A DNA stretch of 64,000 nucleotides from JBDHTS01 sp044220535 (GCA_044220535.1 JBGAQU010000002.1:3230-67229), one strand, 5' to 3'. Counted from the stretch's first letter, positions 18,009 to 27,192 are shown. The notes: generated by a model not told the origin, from the letters alone. Translations and numbers: made by a program.

Positions 18009-19490
18009 ATGCTTCAGCACGCGAATCTTCTCAACGGCACCAAACTGCTTTCCACCGTCAATACGGCCACCCAGACGATCGTCCTGTTCGGCGACAGCAT
18101 CACAGCCAATAACGGCACCAATTCCGGCGAGGTGGTCGGTATTATCACAGGGATCACCAAAGCCAATCCCGCGGTCGTCACCATTGCCGGGCATCTGTTC
18201 AACACCGGCGACATCGCCTATGTCTGGGGCGTGCAGGGCATGACGGAGCTGAACGAAAACACGTATACCGTCACCAAGATCGACGCCAACACGTTCAGCC
18301 TGAATGTCGATTCCACCGGTTTCGGCACCTATACGGGATACGGCAAAACCTTCAAGACGGATGACGGGCAGTTCAGCAAGGCGAACACCGGCTTTTTCAG
18401 CACCGCCGATATCCTGACGCGCCACCGTTGCCGTTATCTTTACAAGCACAAGCGCGGAATCCCCGGCGACACCACCGCCAATATGAACACGCGCAAAAAT
18501 TATGAACTGATCCCGGCGCTGGGCGCGACCATCGTCCATGTGCTGGGCGGGCGCAACGACAATAACAGCGCCGTATCGCCGTCGACGATTTTATCCAATT
18601 TGGATTCCGTCATCGCCTATATCACCGGGACGCTCGGCGCGACCGTCATCTTGGGCACGATCATGCCCAATTCCACCAACAGCTCGACGCTGGACGACCA
18701 GATGGACACGATCAACGCGGGTATCCAGGCGCGCGCTTCGTCCAATGTTTTAATCGCGGATTATTATACCGCCGTCGCCGATTCCGGCACGCGCAAATGG
18801 AAAAGCGGATACAACCAGGATAACCAGCATCCGGGACCGATCGGCGCTTGGGCGATGGGCCGGGTGCTGAGGGATGTGATCGCGGCGCGCTACGGCTACG
18901 GCGCCGGTTTTACGCTGAACGCCGGTAATGTCCTTTTAAATCCCGGGATGACCGGCACGGGCGGCAGCGCGACCGGAATCACCAATAACGGCATAGCGGC
19001 CAACTGGACCGCGACGCTGGGCGGCACCACCGGCACATCCCTGCGCACGGTTTCCAAGGACACGGACGGGGCGCAGATTATGGATGTCAATTTTGCGTCG
19101 GGCACTGGCACCAATACGTTCGTGCTGAGCCAGACCGTCGCCGCGGCAGGGCTGGTTGCCGGCAGCTATTATGTGGCAGAGGGCGAGGTCACGCTGGAGA
19201 GTTTTTCCGGCACAGGCGCGATGACGGAGCTGAGCCTGACCCTGGCGAGTAACGCCAAAACCTTGTCCGTCAGCCATGGCCAGTATACCGGATCGCCCAC
19301 GCTGGCCATCGATACGGCCAGCATCATTGTTGACGGCGGCATCCGACGTCTGCGGTTCCGGACTCTGCCGGTCAAGTTTCTCGGCAGCTATACATCGTTA
19401 AAAGTCGCCCTGAATCTGCGCTTCGTCAATACGTCCGGCGGAAACCAGGCGCGGGTGAAAATATATAACGCGCAGCTTTATGCGCTGTGA
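18009..19490 (+). CDS. SGNH/GDSL-type hydrolase with an inserted FCCH-like domain
   Basis: ATG 18009 is chosen because AAAAGGA lies nine bases upstream. The frame stays open to TTG 17892, and ATG 17910 would add a segment with an SRRHFL twin-arginine-like motif. In 493 residues, block I is VLFGDSITANN (~26-36), block III is LGGRNDNN, and block V is NQDNQHPGP, giving the Ser/Gly/Asn/Asp-His set of SGNH esterases. Between blocks I and III (~46-112) lies ITGITKANPAVVTIAGH ... YTVTKIDANTFSL, which resembles the E1-FCCH-like module common in phage tail proteins. The last ~170 residues look like a beta-sandwich. Deacetylation of the polymer is plausible. The stop overlaps the convergent flippase gene by 13 bases. 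Confidence 0.75.
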   Translation: MLQHANLLNGTKLLSTVNTATQTIVLFGDSITANNGTNSGEVVGIITGITKANPAVVTIAGHLFNTGDIAYVWGVQGMTELNENTYTVTKIDANTFSLNVDSTGFGTYTGYGKTFKTDDGQFSKANTGFFSTADILTRHRCRYLYKHKRGIPGDTTANMNTRKNYELIPALGATIVHVLGGRNDNNSAVSPSTILSNLDSVIAYITGTLGATVILGTIMPNSTNSSTLDDQMDTINAGIQARASSNVLIADYYTAVADSGTRKWKSGYNQDNQHPGPIGAWAMGRVLRDVIAARYGYGAGFTLNAGNVLLNPGMTGTGGSATGITNNGIAANWTATLGGTTGTSLRTVSKDTDGAQIMDVNFASGTGTNTFVLSQTVAAAGLVAGSYYVAEGEVTLESFSGTGAMTELSLTLASNAKTLSVSHGQYTGSPTLAIDTASIIVDGGIRRLRFRTLPVKFLGSYTSLKVALNLRFVNTSGGNQARVKIYNAQLYAL

Positions 19491-20719
19491 GGCACAGTCC
19501 GCGCAAAAATAACGTCGCGGATCAGCCATAACGCTGCACCGACCGAAACCACCCAGCCGCCAAGACAGGCGATGATCGCGCCCCACGCGCCCAGCGTGGG
19601 GCAAAGCCAAATCGCAAGACCGACGCCGAATAATCCTGCGGGAATACGGTAGAGATTATAGAGGTTGAGCTTGCCGGTGCGCACGATCACGGTTTCGATC
19701 GGGCTGCTGATCGTCAGCATGAAAAACACCCAGCCCCAGCCGAACAGCAGATGGCTGTAAGGCGCGTATTTTTCGCCGTAGACCAGCCGCACGACCGGTT
19801 CGTTGAATAACGCCATCGCCGCCACCATGACCAGCGCCATGCCGCCATACATGGTGACCAGGCGGAAGAATGCGCTGCGCATGCCATCTTTCGATTTGCT
19901 TTTGCTCTGGAAAAAATTCTTATCGATAATGTCGAGGCTGCGCACGATCACCAGCAGAGGCTGCATCAGGCTGCGCATCGCGGCGAAGGCGGCGGAGTGG
20001 ATAGGCGCCGCGACGGACCCCAGGATCATGATCGGAAAGTTGTTATAGCCGAAATACCCCGCCACGCCGATCAGCGACGCCGCGAAATACCGCCTGGCGT
20101 CGCGCATCATCAGCCGCCAGCCCCAGAACAGATCCGGCCAGCCAATAATGGCCACCAGCCAGAAGGATTTCAGGAACGCATACAGGCCCAGCACCGCCAT
20201 CATGACTTCAAAACTGATGCCGTAGCGAGGAATGCAGAAAAACAGCGCGGCGTTCAGCGTCAGGAAAATGCCGGATGTCAGCAGCGGATCGATAAAACGT
20301 TCATGCTTGATCATCAGGATGCGGTCGAAATCGAGCTGGATATAAACCAGCGTCAGGACGATCGTCGAATAGGCGATCGCCTGGAAAAACTCCCCGCCGC
20401 CGCGCACCGCCCAATATAATGTAATCATCAAAATTTCCGCGGCGAACAGGAAGCACCACACCGCCACCTGCTGCCCCATCACCTTAGTGGCCCTTCGCCG
20501 CAGCACCTCGGGCGATAGCAGGGAATTCTGCACCATATAGGATGTGCGCTGTATGCCCTGCAGCGTCATGGCGATGGACAGGCCGATACCGTACCCAGCC
20601 AGCTCAATCTCCGAATAGAATTTCGCAAGGATAATAGTGAATAGGAAATTGGCCGCCGAAAAAAACACCTGATCGCACAGGGCGATGCCGCGGATCATCA
20701 GTTTACGGTTTTTTATCAT
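19478..20719 (-). CDS. Wzx-like polysaccharide flippase (MOP superfamily)
   Basis: 413 residues with about twelve membrane helices and short loops. The N-terminus (KLMIRGIALCDQVFFSAANF) resembles the first helix of polysaccharide biosynthesis/oligosaccharide flippases, and the conserved charged loop GEKYAPYSHLLFGWGWVF is seen in MOP exporters. It should translocate undecaprenyl-PP-linked repeat units to the periplasmic face for the Wzy-like enzyme. It is convergent with the SGNH gene, and a REPIN-like repeat lies upstream of its start. Confidence 0.82.
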   Translation of the reverse strand: MIKNRKLMIRGIALCDQVFFSAANFLFTIILAKFYSEIELAGYGIGLSIAMTLQGIQRTSYMVQNSLLSPEVLRRRATKVMGQQVAVWCFLFAAEILMITLYWAVRGGGEFFQAIAYSTIVLTLVYIQLDFDRILMIKHERFIDPLLTSGIFLTLNAALFFCIPRYGISFEVMMAVLGLYAFLKSFWLVAIIGWPDLFWGWRLMMRDARRYFAASLIGVAGYFGYNNFPIMILGSVAAPIHSAAFAAMRSLMQPLLVIVRSLDIIDKNFFQSKSKSKDGMRSAFFRLVTMYGGMALVMVAAMALFNEPVVRLVYGEKYAPYSHLLFGWGWVFFMLTISSPIETVIVRTGKLNLYNLYRIPAGLFGVGLAIWLCPTLGAWGAIIACLGGWVVSVGAALWLIRDVIFARTVPHSA

Positions 20720-20736
20720 GGCGGTTTACCCCAGCC

Positions 20737-20834
20737 GTCATCCCGGCGAAGGCCGGGATCCACGCTTGGACCGGTCGCAATGCCATGGATTAGAGTGCTT
20801 CAAAAATGTGGATCCCGGCCTTCGCCGGGATGAC
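20737..20834. repeat. REPIN-like pair of inverted GTCATCCCGGCGAAGG palindromes
   Basis: Two hairpin-forming REP-like units in inverted orientation: GTCATCCCGGCGAAGGCCGG at 20737 and its complement ending at 20834, separated by ~48 unique bases. The outer arms continue as ATCCAC/GTGGAT, so the whole ~98-base element can fold as one long stem. It lies between the flippase start and the Wza-like gene. Confidence 0.85.
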
Positions 20835-20967
20835 GATTGAAATAACGGCTTAAACCCAGACTTGTCAATCTTTTCATAAATCCTGACGCGTCGCACTATT
20901 TTCCTTGCGTCAAATCCCTGATATGGTTTAGAAAGAGTCTGTTAATTTTCCGTATTGGAACATATTC

Positions 20968-21540
20968 ATGACACAATTGATCCGCTTTTCCTTCGCTGTC
21001 CTTCTGCTGGCCGTGCTGACTGCCTGCGCGGTGCCGGGCCCGGCCTCCATCGATGCGCCCGCCACGGTTAAAGACGAACGCGCCTCCGTCCTCGGGCCCG
21101 GCGACAAGCTGAAACTGACCGTTTACGGTGACGAGACGCTGACCGGCGAATACACGATCGACCCGCGCGGCACGCTGACCATCCCGCTGGGCGGGCAAAT
21201 CAAGGCAGCCGGCCTGAGCCCGGACGATTTGCAGGCTGAAATCGCCGACCGCCTGAAATCCGGCGGCATGCTGGTCAACCCCCAAGTCAGCGTGAATGTC
21301 ATCAATATGCGCCCGGTCTATGTCGTCGGCCAGGTGTCAAATCCGGGCAGCTATTCTTATGAACCCGGCCTGACTGTGTTAAAAGCCATCGCGCTTGGCG
21401 GCGGATACACGCCCCGCGCGGCACAGAACCTGATCCTGATCGACCGCGACACGTCGAAAGGCCGCATGCGCCTGAACGCGAATGAGAATACCCCTGTTCT
21501 GCCCGGTGATTCCATCACGGTCAGGGAACGAATCTTCTAA
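20968..21540 (+). CDS. Wza-like polysaccharide export lipoprotein
   Basis: 190 residues. The N-terminal signal has a lipobox (LLAVLTAC, Cys ~19), so it is an outer-membrane lipoprotein. GPGDKLKLTVYGDETLTGEY ... IDPRGTLTIPLGG is the Poly_export domain, followed by an SLBB-type domain (VYVVGQVSNPGSYSYEPGLT ... VLPGDSITV). It lacks the C-terminal transmembrane helix barrel of E. coli Wza and is about half as long, as in many alphaproteobacterial export proteins, so it may pair with the beta-barrel protein at 1-1003. It opens a plus-strand Wza-Wzz-WbaP group. Confidence 0.9.
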   Translation: MTQLIRFSFAVLLLAVLTACAVPGPASIDAPATVKDERASVLGPGDKLKLTVYGDETLTGEYTIDPRGTLTIPLGGQIKAAGLSPDDLQAEIADRLKSGGMLVNPQVSVNVINMRPVYVVGQVSNPGSYSYEPGLTVLKAIALGGGYTPRAAQNLILIDRDTSKGRMRLNANENTPVLPGDSITVRERIF

Positions 21541-21590
21541 CCGGGCGTTGGTTGTCCGTTTTTATTAAGACTTTGCGCCGGACTATAATA

Positions 21591-22274
21591 ATGACGGATA
21601 CCTGGCTGGAAATTTTATGGCGGCGGCGGAACCTGGTTATGGGGATTGCGCTGCTGACCATGCTGACGGGGCTGGCCCTGCTGGGCCTCAGGAAAAATCT
21701 TTACACCGCCAGTGTTTATTTCGCGCCGCGCGGCACGTATGAGCACGCGGGCGATGCCATTATCGCGGTGGACGCGGCGCCTTTCTTTAAAACCGTCTAT
21801 ACCGACCAGACCCTTTCGCAATGGCCTGAATTCAACCCGGCCCTGACGCCGGACGGCAGCGCGATCGCTGCGCTGGCGGTCCGGGCTTCATCCCTGATCG
21901 ACCCGGTGCGCAGCGCGGACGACCTGGAGCGCCGCGCCCTTCAGCACATGAACAACCATTTCACCATCCGCGCCCTGCCCGCCGAGCGCACGGTCGAACT
22001 GACCTATACTTCAACATCGCCGCGCAGGGCCGCGAACATTGTCAATGCAATGGCCCAGGCTTATATGAAGCAAATGCCCGGTTACCGTTTCGTGCCGTCC
22101 ACCGCGAGTGAAGGCATCGACGCCATACGGTTCACCCATGCCGATATTTACCTGGAACCTGTGCGTCCGGCGTTGCTGCCTTTGTTCTTTATTTTTATCC
22201 TGGTCGGCGTTGTGGGCGGCGCTGCGGCATCAGTATGGGCAGATCTTTATTATCGGAAGGCTGTTTCATCATGA
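21591..22274 (+). CDS. Wzz-type chain-length regulator without kinase domain
   Basis: ATG 21591 (MTDTWLEILWRRRNLVMG) is preferred over the in-frame TTG at 21552. 227 residues: an N-terminal membrane helix (~13-33), a short periplasmic domain with RALPAERTVELTYTSTSPRR..NIVNAM, and a C-terminal helix (PLFFIFILVGVVGGAAASVW). This is the two-helix topology of polysaccharide co-polymerases. There is no cytoplasmic ATPase, in contrast to the protein at 1388-3412. Its stop overlaps the next start by four bases. Confidence 0.75.
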   Translation: MTDTWLEILWRRRNLVMGIALLTMLTGLALLGLRKNLYTASVYFAPRGTYEHAGDAIIAVDAAPFFKTVYTDQTLSQWPEFNPALTPDGSAIAALAVRASSLIDPVRSADDLERRALQHMNNHFTIRALPAERTVELTYTSTSPRRAANIVNAMAQAYMKQMPGYRFVPSTASEGIDAIRFTHADIYLEPVRPALLPLFFIFILVGVVGGAAASVWADLYYRKAVSS

Positions 22275-23797
22275 CGGGCGAATGCATGCCAAACGGCGCT
22301 GTTCTGGATAAAAACGCATACCGGACGCGCAATATGGGCCGAACCCCTTTGGAATTCGGTTTTCTGCTGCTGATCCTTGATATTGTGGCGCTAGCCATTG
22401 CAGCGTGGCTTGCGGGCGGCGTGACTCACATTGTGCAAACGATATTGAAGACCCCGGCCCTGTCCGCTTCCTATGTCTTCAACGACCGCCAGAACATCTA
22501 TATCTTCCTGTCTTTCATCGTGATGACGCTGTTGTGGAGTAAAGGCCTGTATACGCAGCGCGTGCCGTGGTGGAGCCAGGTGCAGTATATCGGCAAGGTC
22601 ATTTTCCTCGCCTTCCTGCTGGACGGATTTATCAATTTCGGGCTGCTGATCAATGAATCGCGTCTTTTAATCGCCGCTACATGGATATTGGCATTCGGGC
22701 TGATCGTGCCGTTCCGCTGGGTCGCCTGCCAGACGGCGGCGCGCATGGGATGGTGGAAAATCCCGACCGTGATCATTGCTGACAATTCAACCGTCACTGA
22801 CCTGATCTATGCATTTCATGCCGATCCCTGCGCCGGGTATGACGTTAATACCGTATTCCTGCGCGACCGTGACAGAGGCGAATTCGACGTCACCAACCTG
22901 CCCGCCTCCTGCCGCCATGTGCAAATCCGGGACGGGATGATGGAATATGAGACCTATATCCGCGAAAACCCGGACCACTTCTATGTCGTCTCACTTGATG
23001 CGTTTCGCGGCGAAACGCGCGACAGCCTGATCAACACGATGGATGATTTAAGCGTATCCTACGCCATCGTGCCGTCCATCACCCGTATCGGGCTGTATGA
23101 GATGGAGCCCCGCTATTTCTTCGGCCATGACGTCATGATGTTGCAGGCAAGGTCGCAGACCAACCTCGCGTCTGTCAGCCTGTCCCGCGCCATCAAGCGC
23201 GCCATGGATATAACCGCCTCTGGCCTGGCGCTGGCGCTATTATCGCCCTTGCTGATCGGCGTGGTGGTGATGCTGAAAGTCGAAGGCCAGGGCGGGACGC
23301 CGTTTTACGGCGGGAAGCGCATCGGACGGAATGGCAATAAATTCAGTTGCTGGAAATTCCGGTCAATGGAGCCGGATTCGGATCATCTGCTGCATGCCTA
23401 TCTGGCGCAGGATGAAAAAATCAAAGCCGACTGGGAAAAATACCGCAAGCTGCCCAACGATCCGCGCGTTACCACCCGCACGGCGCGGTTTATCCGCAAG
23501 GCCAGCATTGATGAATTGCCGCAGCTGTGGAACGTGCTGGTCGGGGATATGAGCCTGGTCGGCCCGCGCCCGATTTTGCAGGATGAAGTGCCGTATTTCG
23601 GCGACGCGTTGAAAGAATACCTGTCTGTCCGCCCCGGCCTGACCGGGCTGTGGCAGGTCAGCGGCCGCAACGCCACCAGCTTCATGCGCCGTGTGTATTG
23701 GGACAGCTGGTATGTACGAAACTGGTCGCTGTGGGGTGATATCGTCATCCTGATCAAAACGCCGCTGGTGCTGTTAAGCCGTAAAGGCGCGTCTTAA
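22271..23797 (+). CDS. Undecaprenyl-phosphate sugar-1-phosphate transferase (WbaP/WcaJ-like)
   Basis: ATG 22271 is chosen: it sits in an ATGA overlap with the upstream stop and has GGAAGG ten bases before it. 508 residues. There are several N-terminal membrane helices, a CoA-binding-like middle part, then helix RAMDITASGLALALLSPLLI and the catalytic bacterial sugar transferase domain with KRIGRNGNKFSCWKFRSM, FIRKASIDELPQLWNVLVGD, MSLVGPRPI and RPGLTGLWQVSGRN. It transfers a sugar-1-phosphate (commonly glucose or galactose) to undecaprenyl phosphate, starting repeat-unit assembly on the inner membrane. Confidence 0.93.
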   Translation: MTGECMPNGAVLDKNAYRTRNMGRTPLEFGFLLLILDIVALAIAAWLAGGVTHIVQTILKTPALSASYVFNDRQNIYIFLSFIVMTLLWSKGLYTQRVPWWSQVQYIGKVIFLAFLLDGFINFGLLINESRLLIAATWILAFGLIVPFRWVACQTAARMGWWKIPTVIIADNSTVTDLIYAFHADPCAGYDVNTVFLRDRDRGEFDVTNLPASCRHVQIRDGMMEYETYIRENPDHFYVVSLDAFRGETRDSLINTMDDLSVSYAIVPSITRIGLYEMEPRYFFGHDVMMLQARSQTNLASVSLSRAIKRAMDITASGLALALLSPLLIGVVVMLKVEGQGGTPFYGGKRIGRNGNKFSCWKFRSMEPDSDHLLHAYLAQDEKIKADWEKYRKLPNDPRVTTRTARFIRKASIDELPQLWNVLVGDMSLVGPRPILQDEVPYFGDALKEYLSVRPGLTGLWQVSGRNATSFMRRVYWDSWYVRNWSLWGDIVILIKTPLVLLSRKGAS

Positions 23798-23804
23798 TCC
23801 AGTA

Positions 23805-23930
23805 CCGCAGGCAAAAAAGGTTTTTAACACAGAGAGCACAGAGTTAAAAAGAGCACACACAAAAATTCTTCTCTGTGTCCTCTTCCTTCTTCTCCGTGTT
23901 CTCTGTGTTAAAAACCTTTTTTGCCTGCGG
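23805..23930. repeat. CAGAG-family long hairpin between convergent genes
   Basis: Outer arms of 35 bases with one mismatch (CCGCAGGCAAAAAAGGTTTT... against its complement at the right end), both containing AACACAGAGA, around a ~56-base centre with a second weaker inverted repeat. It fills the gap between the convergent WbaP-like and ugd stops, so its RNA would fold into a strong hairpin in either direction. It shares the GCCTGCGGCGCTG end with the copies near 43.7, 52.8 and 59.3 kb. Confidence 0.85.
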
Positions 23931-23939
23931 CGCTGATTA

Positions 23940-25295
23940 CTATTTCCCGCCTGCGACGCTTTTCAGTTTCGCCGCGCCTTGCGGCTTCACTTCCGGACGG
24001 CCTATCGAGATGTAGTGGAAGCCTGTGTCTTTCATGTCCGCCGTTTTATAAATGTTGCGGAAGTCGAGCAGAAGGGAGGCGTTCATGATGTCTTTCAGGC
24101 GCTCCATATCCAGAGCGCGGAATTCGTTCCATTCGGTCAGAATGACCAGCGCGTCGGCTTTTTCGGCCACTTCATACGGGCCGTCTTTCCAGTCTACGTT
24201 GTTCAGCATGGTTTTGGCATGATCCATGGCAGCCGGGTCATAAGCGGCAACCGTTGCGCCTGCTTCCTGCAGGATCGGCACGACCGACAAAGACGGCGAA
24301 TCGCGCATATCATCGGTGTTCGGTTTGAACGACACGCCGAGTATGCCGATGCGCTTGCCTTTGACGGAACCGCCACACGCCGCGATCACGCGATGCGCCA
24401 TATCTTTACGGCGCGCATCATTGACCTGCACCACCGTGTCGACAATGCGCTGGGGCGCACCCATCAATTCACCGGTCTGGACCAAGGCGATTGTGTCTTT
24501 CGGGAAGCAGGAGCCGCCATAGCCTGGACCCGCATGCAGGAATTTGGAGCCGATACGGCCATCCAGGCCGATGGCTTTCGCCACATCCTGCACGTTGGCA
24601 TTGGCCTTTTCGCACAGATCGGCGATTTCATTGATAAAGGTGATCTTGGTCGCGAGGAACGCGTTGGCAGCGTATTTGATGATCTCCGCCGTCTGGCGTT
24701 CGGTGAACACGATCGGGGTTTCATGCAGATAGAGCGGACGGTACAGCTCACGCATGACTTTTTGCGCGCGCTCCGAACTGGCGCCGATGACAACGCGATC
24801 CGGGCGCATGAAATCTGTGATGGCCGCGCCTTCGCGCAGGAATTCCGGGTTGGAAGCCACGTCGAATTCGGCGTTCGGGTTGGCTTCGCGGATGATGCGT
24901 TCCACTTCGATGGCGGTGCCGACAGGCACGGTCGATTTGGTGACGATGACGGCGTAATGGTCCAGCGCTTCGCCGATTTCCTTCGCGGCCTGATAGACAT
25001 AGGTCAGGTCGGCATGGCCGTCGGAACGGCGGGTGGGGGTGCCGACGGCAATAAAGATCGCGTCCGCGTCCTTGATCGCGTCTTTCAGGTTGTTGGTGAA
25101 TCGGATGCGCTTGGCGGAAATCTGGCGGGCCAGCAGGTCCTCAAGGCCGGGTTCGTAAATCGGCACTTCACCCTTTTTCAGGCGCGCGATTTTGGAGTCG
25201 TCTTTATCGACGCAGGTGACATCAACACCGAATTCCGCGAAACAGGTCCCGGAAACCAAGCCTACATAGCCTGTGCCTACCATGACGATTTTCAT
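23940..25295 (-). CDS. ugd: UDP-glucose 6-dehydrogenase
   Basis: 451 residues. MVGTGYVGLVSGTCFAEFG is the N-terminal NAD-binding loop, STVPVGTAIEV the conserved middle loop, and GPGYGGSCFPKDT holds the catalytic Cys. GILGVSFKPNTDDMRDSPSL marks the C-terminal UDP-binding domain. It oxidises UDP-glucose to UDP-glucuronate in two NAD-dependent steps. With galU 0.9 kb upstream it provides UDP-GlcA for the locus, so the polymer is probably acidic (inference). Confidence 0.96.
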   Translation of the reverse strand: MKIVMVGTGYVGLVSGTCFAEFGVDVTCVDKDDSKIARLKKGEVPIYEPGLEDLLARQISAKRIRFTNNLKDAIKDADAIFIAVGTPTRRSDGHADLTYVYQAAKEIGEALDHYAVIVTKSTVPVGTAIEVERIIREANPNAEFDVASNPEFLREGAAITDFMRPDRVVIGASSERAQKVMRELYRPLYLHETPIVFTERQTAEIIKYAANAFLATKITFINEIADLCEKANANVQDVAKAIGLDGRIGSKFLHAGPGYGGSCFPKDTIALVQTGELMGAPQRIVDTVVQVNDARRKDMAHRVIAACGGSVKGKRIGILGVSFKPNTDDMRDSPSLSVVPILQEAGATVAAYDPAAMDHAKTMLNNVDWKDGPYEVAEKADALVILTEWNEFRALDMERLKDIMNASLLLDFRNIYKTADMKDTGFHYISIGRPEVKPQGAAKLKSVAGGK

Positions 25296-25339
25296 TGCCG
25301 TACTCTTCCTTCCTTGGCGATTATGGGCCGGAATTTACA

Positions 25340-25357
25340 CCATATCTGCGGATATGG
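25340..25357. promoter_or_regulatory. Perfect dyad upstream of ugd
   Basis: CCATATC-tgcg-GATATGG, a 7-base perfect inverted repeat ~45 bases upstream of the ugd start and only nine bases past the uppP stop. It could be an operator or a small hairpin; no regulator can be named. Confidence 0.3.
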
Positions 25358-25365
25358 AAAGATTT

Positions 25366-26166
25366 TTATGCACTGCAATAAACCCAGAGCATAAGCGCCC
25401 CGAATACGATCCGGTATATCGCGAAGGGCATAAAACTGTGTTTGGAAACATAGGCCAGGAACAGCTTAATCGCTGCAAAACCTGACAAAAAGGCGGTTAC
25501 GAAGCCGATGGCAATGATGATCAGGTCGTCGCCTGTCACCGTGCTCGCGCTTTTCAGCAGATCATAGGCCGACGCTGCCAGCATCGTCGGAATGGCCAGG
25601 AAAAAGGAAAATTCCGCCGCTGTTTTGCGATCAAGGCGCAGCAGCATGCCGCCGATAATGGTAGCACCGGACCGCGAGGTGCCGGGAATGACCGACACCG
25701 CCTGGGCGCAGCCGATCAGGAAGGCGCGGCGCAGGCTGATCGCGTCGACGCTTTGGACAACGGGTTCAGGTTTGATTTTTTCAACCAGCCAGATAACCAG
25801 GCCACCGACCACCAGAGCTATTGCCACGACGACAGGCGAAAATAGAACGGATTTGATAAAGGAATGAAATGTCAGGCCAATCACTGCCGAGGGCAGAAAG
25901 GCCACAACCAGTTTTAACACGAACATGCGTTCTGCCGGGTGGTGCAGATGGAAGAGAACATGGAGTAGTTTCGCGCGATAGACCCATGCCACCGCCAGAA
26001 TAGCGCCCAGCTGGATCACGACTTCAAACAGTTTTGCTACAGGCGCATCAAAATGCAGAAAGTCGGCGGCCAGGATTAAATGCCCGGTCGATGAGACGGG
26101 AAGAAATTCCGTCAGGCCTTCGACAACGCCGAGGATCGCCGCCTTGATGTCGTCCACTATGTTCAT
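25366..26166 (-). CDS. uppP: Undecaprenyl-diphosphatase (UppP/BacA)
   Basis: 266 residues, usual length, with about eight membrane helices. EGLTEFLPVSSTGHLIL is the first signature (E-x-x-x-E...P-V-S-S-x-x-H) and PGTSRSGATIIGGM the second, which contains the catalytic Arg/Ser. It dephosphorylates undecaprenyl diphosphate at the membrane, recycling the carrier used by both peptidoglycan and the exopolysaccharide system here. Its start overlaps the galU stop by four bases. Confidence 0.95.
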   Translation of the reverse strand: MNIVDDIKAAILGVVEGLTEFLPVSSTGHLILAADFLHFDAPVAKLFEVVIQLGAILAVAWVYRAKLLHVLFHLHHPAERMFVLKLVVAFLPSAVIGLTFHSFIKSVLFSPVVVAIALVVGGLVIWLVEKIKPEPVVQSVDAISLRRAFLIGCAQAVSVIPGTSRSGATIIGGMLLRLDRKTAAEFSFFLAIPTMLAASAYDLLKSASTVTGDDLIIIAIGFVTAFLSGFAAIKLFLAYVSKHSFMPFAIYRIVFGALMLWVYCSA

Positions 26167-27071
26167 GAAGCGACTTTGCGCAATTGCGGCTTTTTATATT
26201 CTTCCAGCAGACGCGCCAGGCTTTCATAAACCTGCGGGCCAATGGTTTTATCGTCCAGGGCGAAGGCGATGTTGGCTTCCAGGAAGCCGATCTTGTCGCC
26301 GCAGTCATAGCGGGTGCCTTCAAAACGCAGGCCGTGGAAAGGCTGTGTGCCGATCAGTTTCTCCATGCTGTCGGTCAGCTGGATTTCGCCACCCTTGCCC
26401 TTTTCCTTGCGGTCCAGCCATGTAAAGACCTCAGGCTGCAGAATATAGCGGCCAATGATGGACAGGGTAGACGGTGCTTCCTCAGGCTTCGGTTTTTCGA
26501 CCAGGCCTTTGACCGCGGCCAGTTTGCCGCTATCGGAGGAGACATCGAGAATGCCATAGCGCATCGTATGTTCGCGCGGCACGTCTTCGACCGCCACAAC
26601 GTTACCGCCCACTTCATTGTAGATTTCGATCATCTGCTTCATGCAGGGTTTATCCGAAAGGACAACGTCATCAGGCAGGATGATCGCAAAAGGTTCATCG
26701 CCGACCAGATCCTTCGCACACCAGACGGCATGGCCGAAACCGAGCGGCTGTTCCTGAATGACCGTGGACAGGCGATCTGCGCCAATATTGGTTTTACTTA
26801 AGATTTCCAAAAGCTCAGCCTTGCCGCCCGCTTTCAGGTTGTCGGCAAGGAACTCATTCACCTCAAAATGCTTTTCCAGCGAGGCCTTGTTGGGGGAATT
26901 GACGAAGATCATTTCCTCGATGCCAGAGGCCAAAGCCTCTTCCACAGCATGCTGGATCAAAGGCTTATCGACCAAAGGCAGCATCTCCTTCGGCACCGAT
27001 TTGGTCGCGGGCAAAAAGCGTGTGCCCAGACCCGCCACCGGGAAAACCGCCTTGCGTACTTTCTTGATCAT
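26163..27071 (-). CDS. galU: UTP-glucose-1-phosphate uridylyltransferase
   Basis: I chose ATG 27071 (MIKKVRKAVFPVAG), the usual GalU start, with AGGA about ten bases upstream; the frame to 27116 adds 15 unlikely residues. 302 residues. FPVAGLGTRFLPATKS and PKEMLPLVDKPLIQHAVEEA form the nucleotidyltransferase loop. FVNSPNKASLEKHFE and LGFGHAVWCAKDLVGDEPF are GalU-specific. It makes UDP-glucose, the precursor for ugd. It is coupled to uppP by a four-base overlap. Confidence 0.95.
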   Translation of the reverse strand: MIKKVRKAVFPVAGLGTRFLPATKSVPKEMLPLVDKPLIQHAVEEALASGIEEMIFVNSPNKASLEKHFEVNEFLADNLKAGGKAELLEILSKTNIGADRLSTVIQEQPLGFGHAVWCAKDLVGDEPFAIILPDDVVLSDKPCMKQMIEIYNEVGGNVVAVEDVPREHTMRYGILDVSSDSGKLAAVKGLVEKPKPEEAPSTLSIIGRYILQPEVFTWLDRKEKGKGGEIQLTDSMEKLIGTQPFHGLRFEGTRYDCGDKIGFLEANIAFALDDKTIGPQVYESLARLLEEYKKPQLRKVAS

Positions 27072-27192
27072 CTCAATCGTCCTGCCATCATTGTTACCGG
27101 TCCCGTAACAACGCATTCATGCCCTGTTTCCGCGACGCTTCACAAGCTTTTTTTGCGCTGCACACAAAAAATGCCCGTGGTCCAAAATAGAC

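Noticed and set aside
23979..25394. Plus-strand frame of 471 codons over ugd
   Set aside because: Antisense of intact ugd; its composition is the reverse-complement pattern of that gene.
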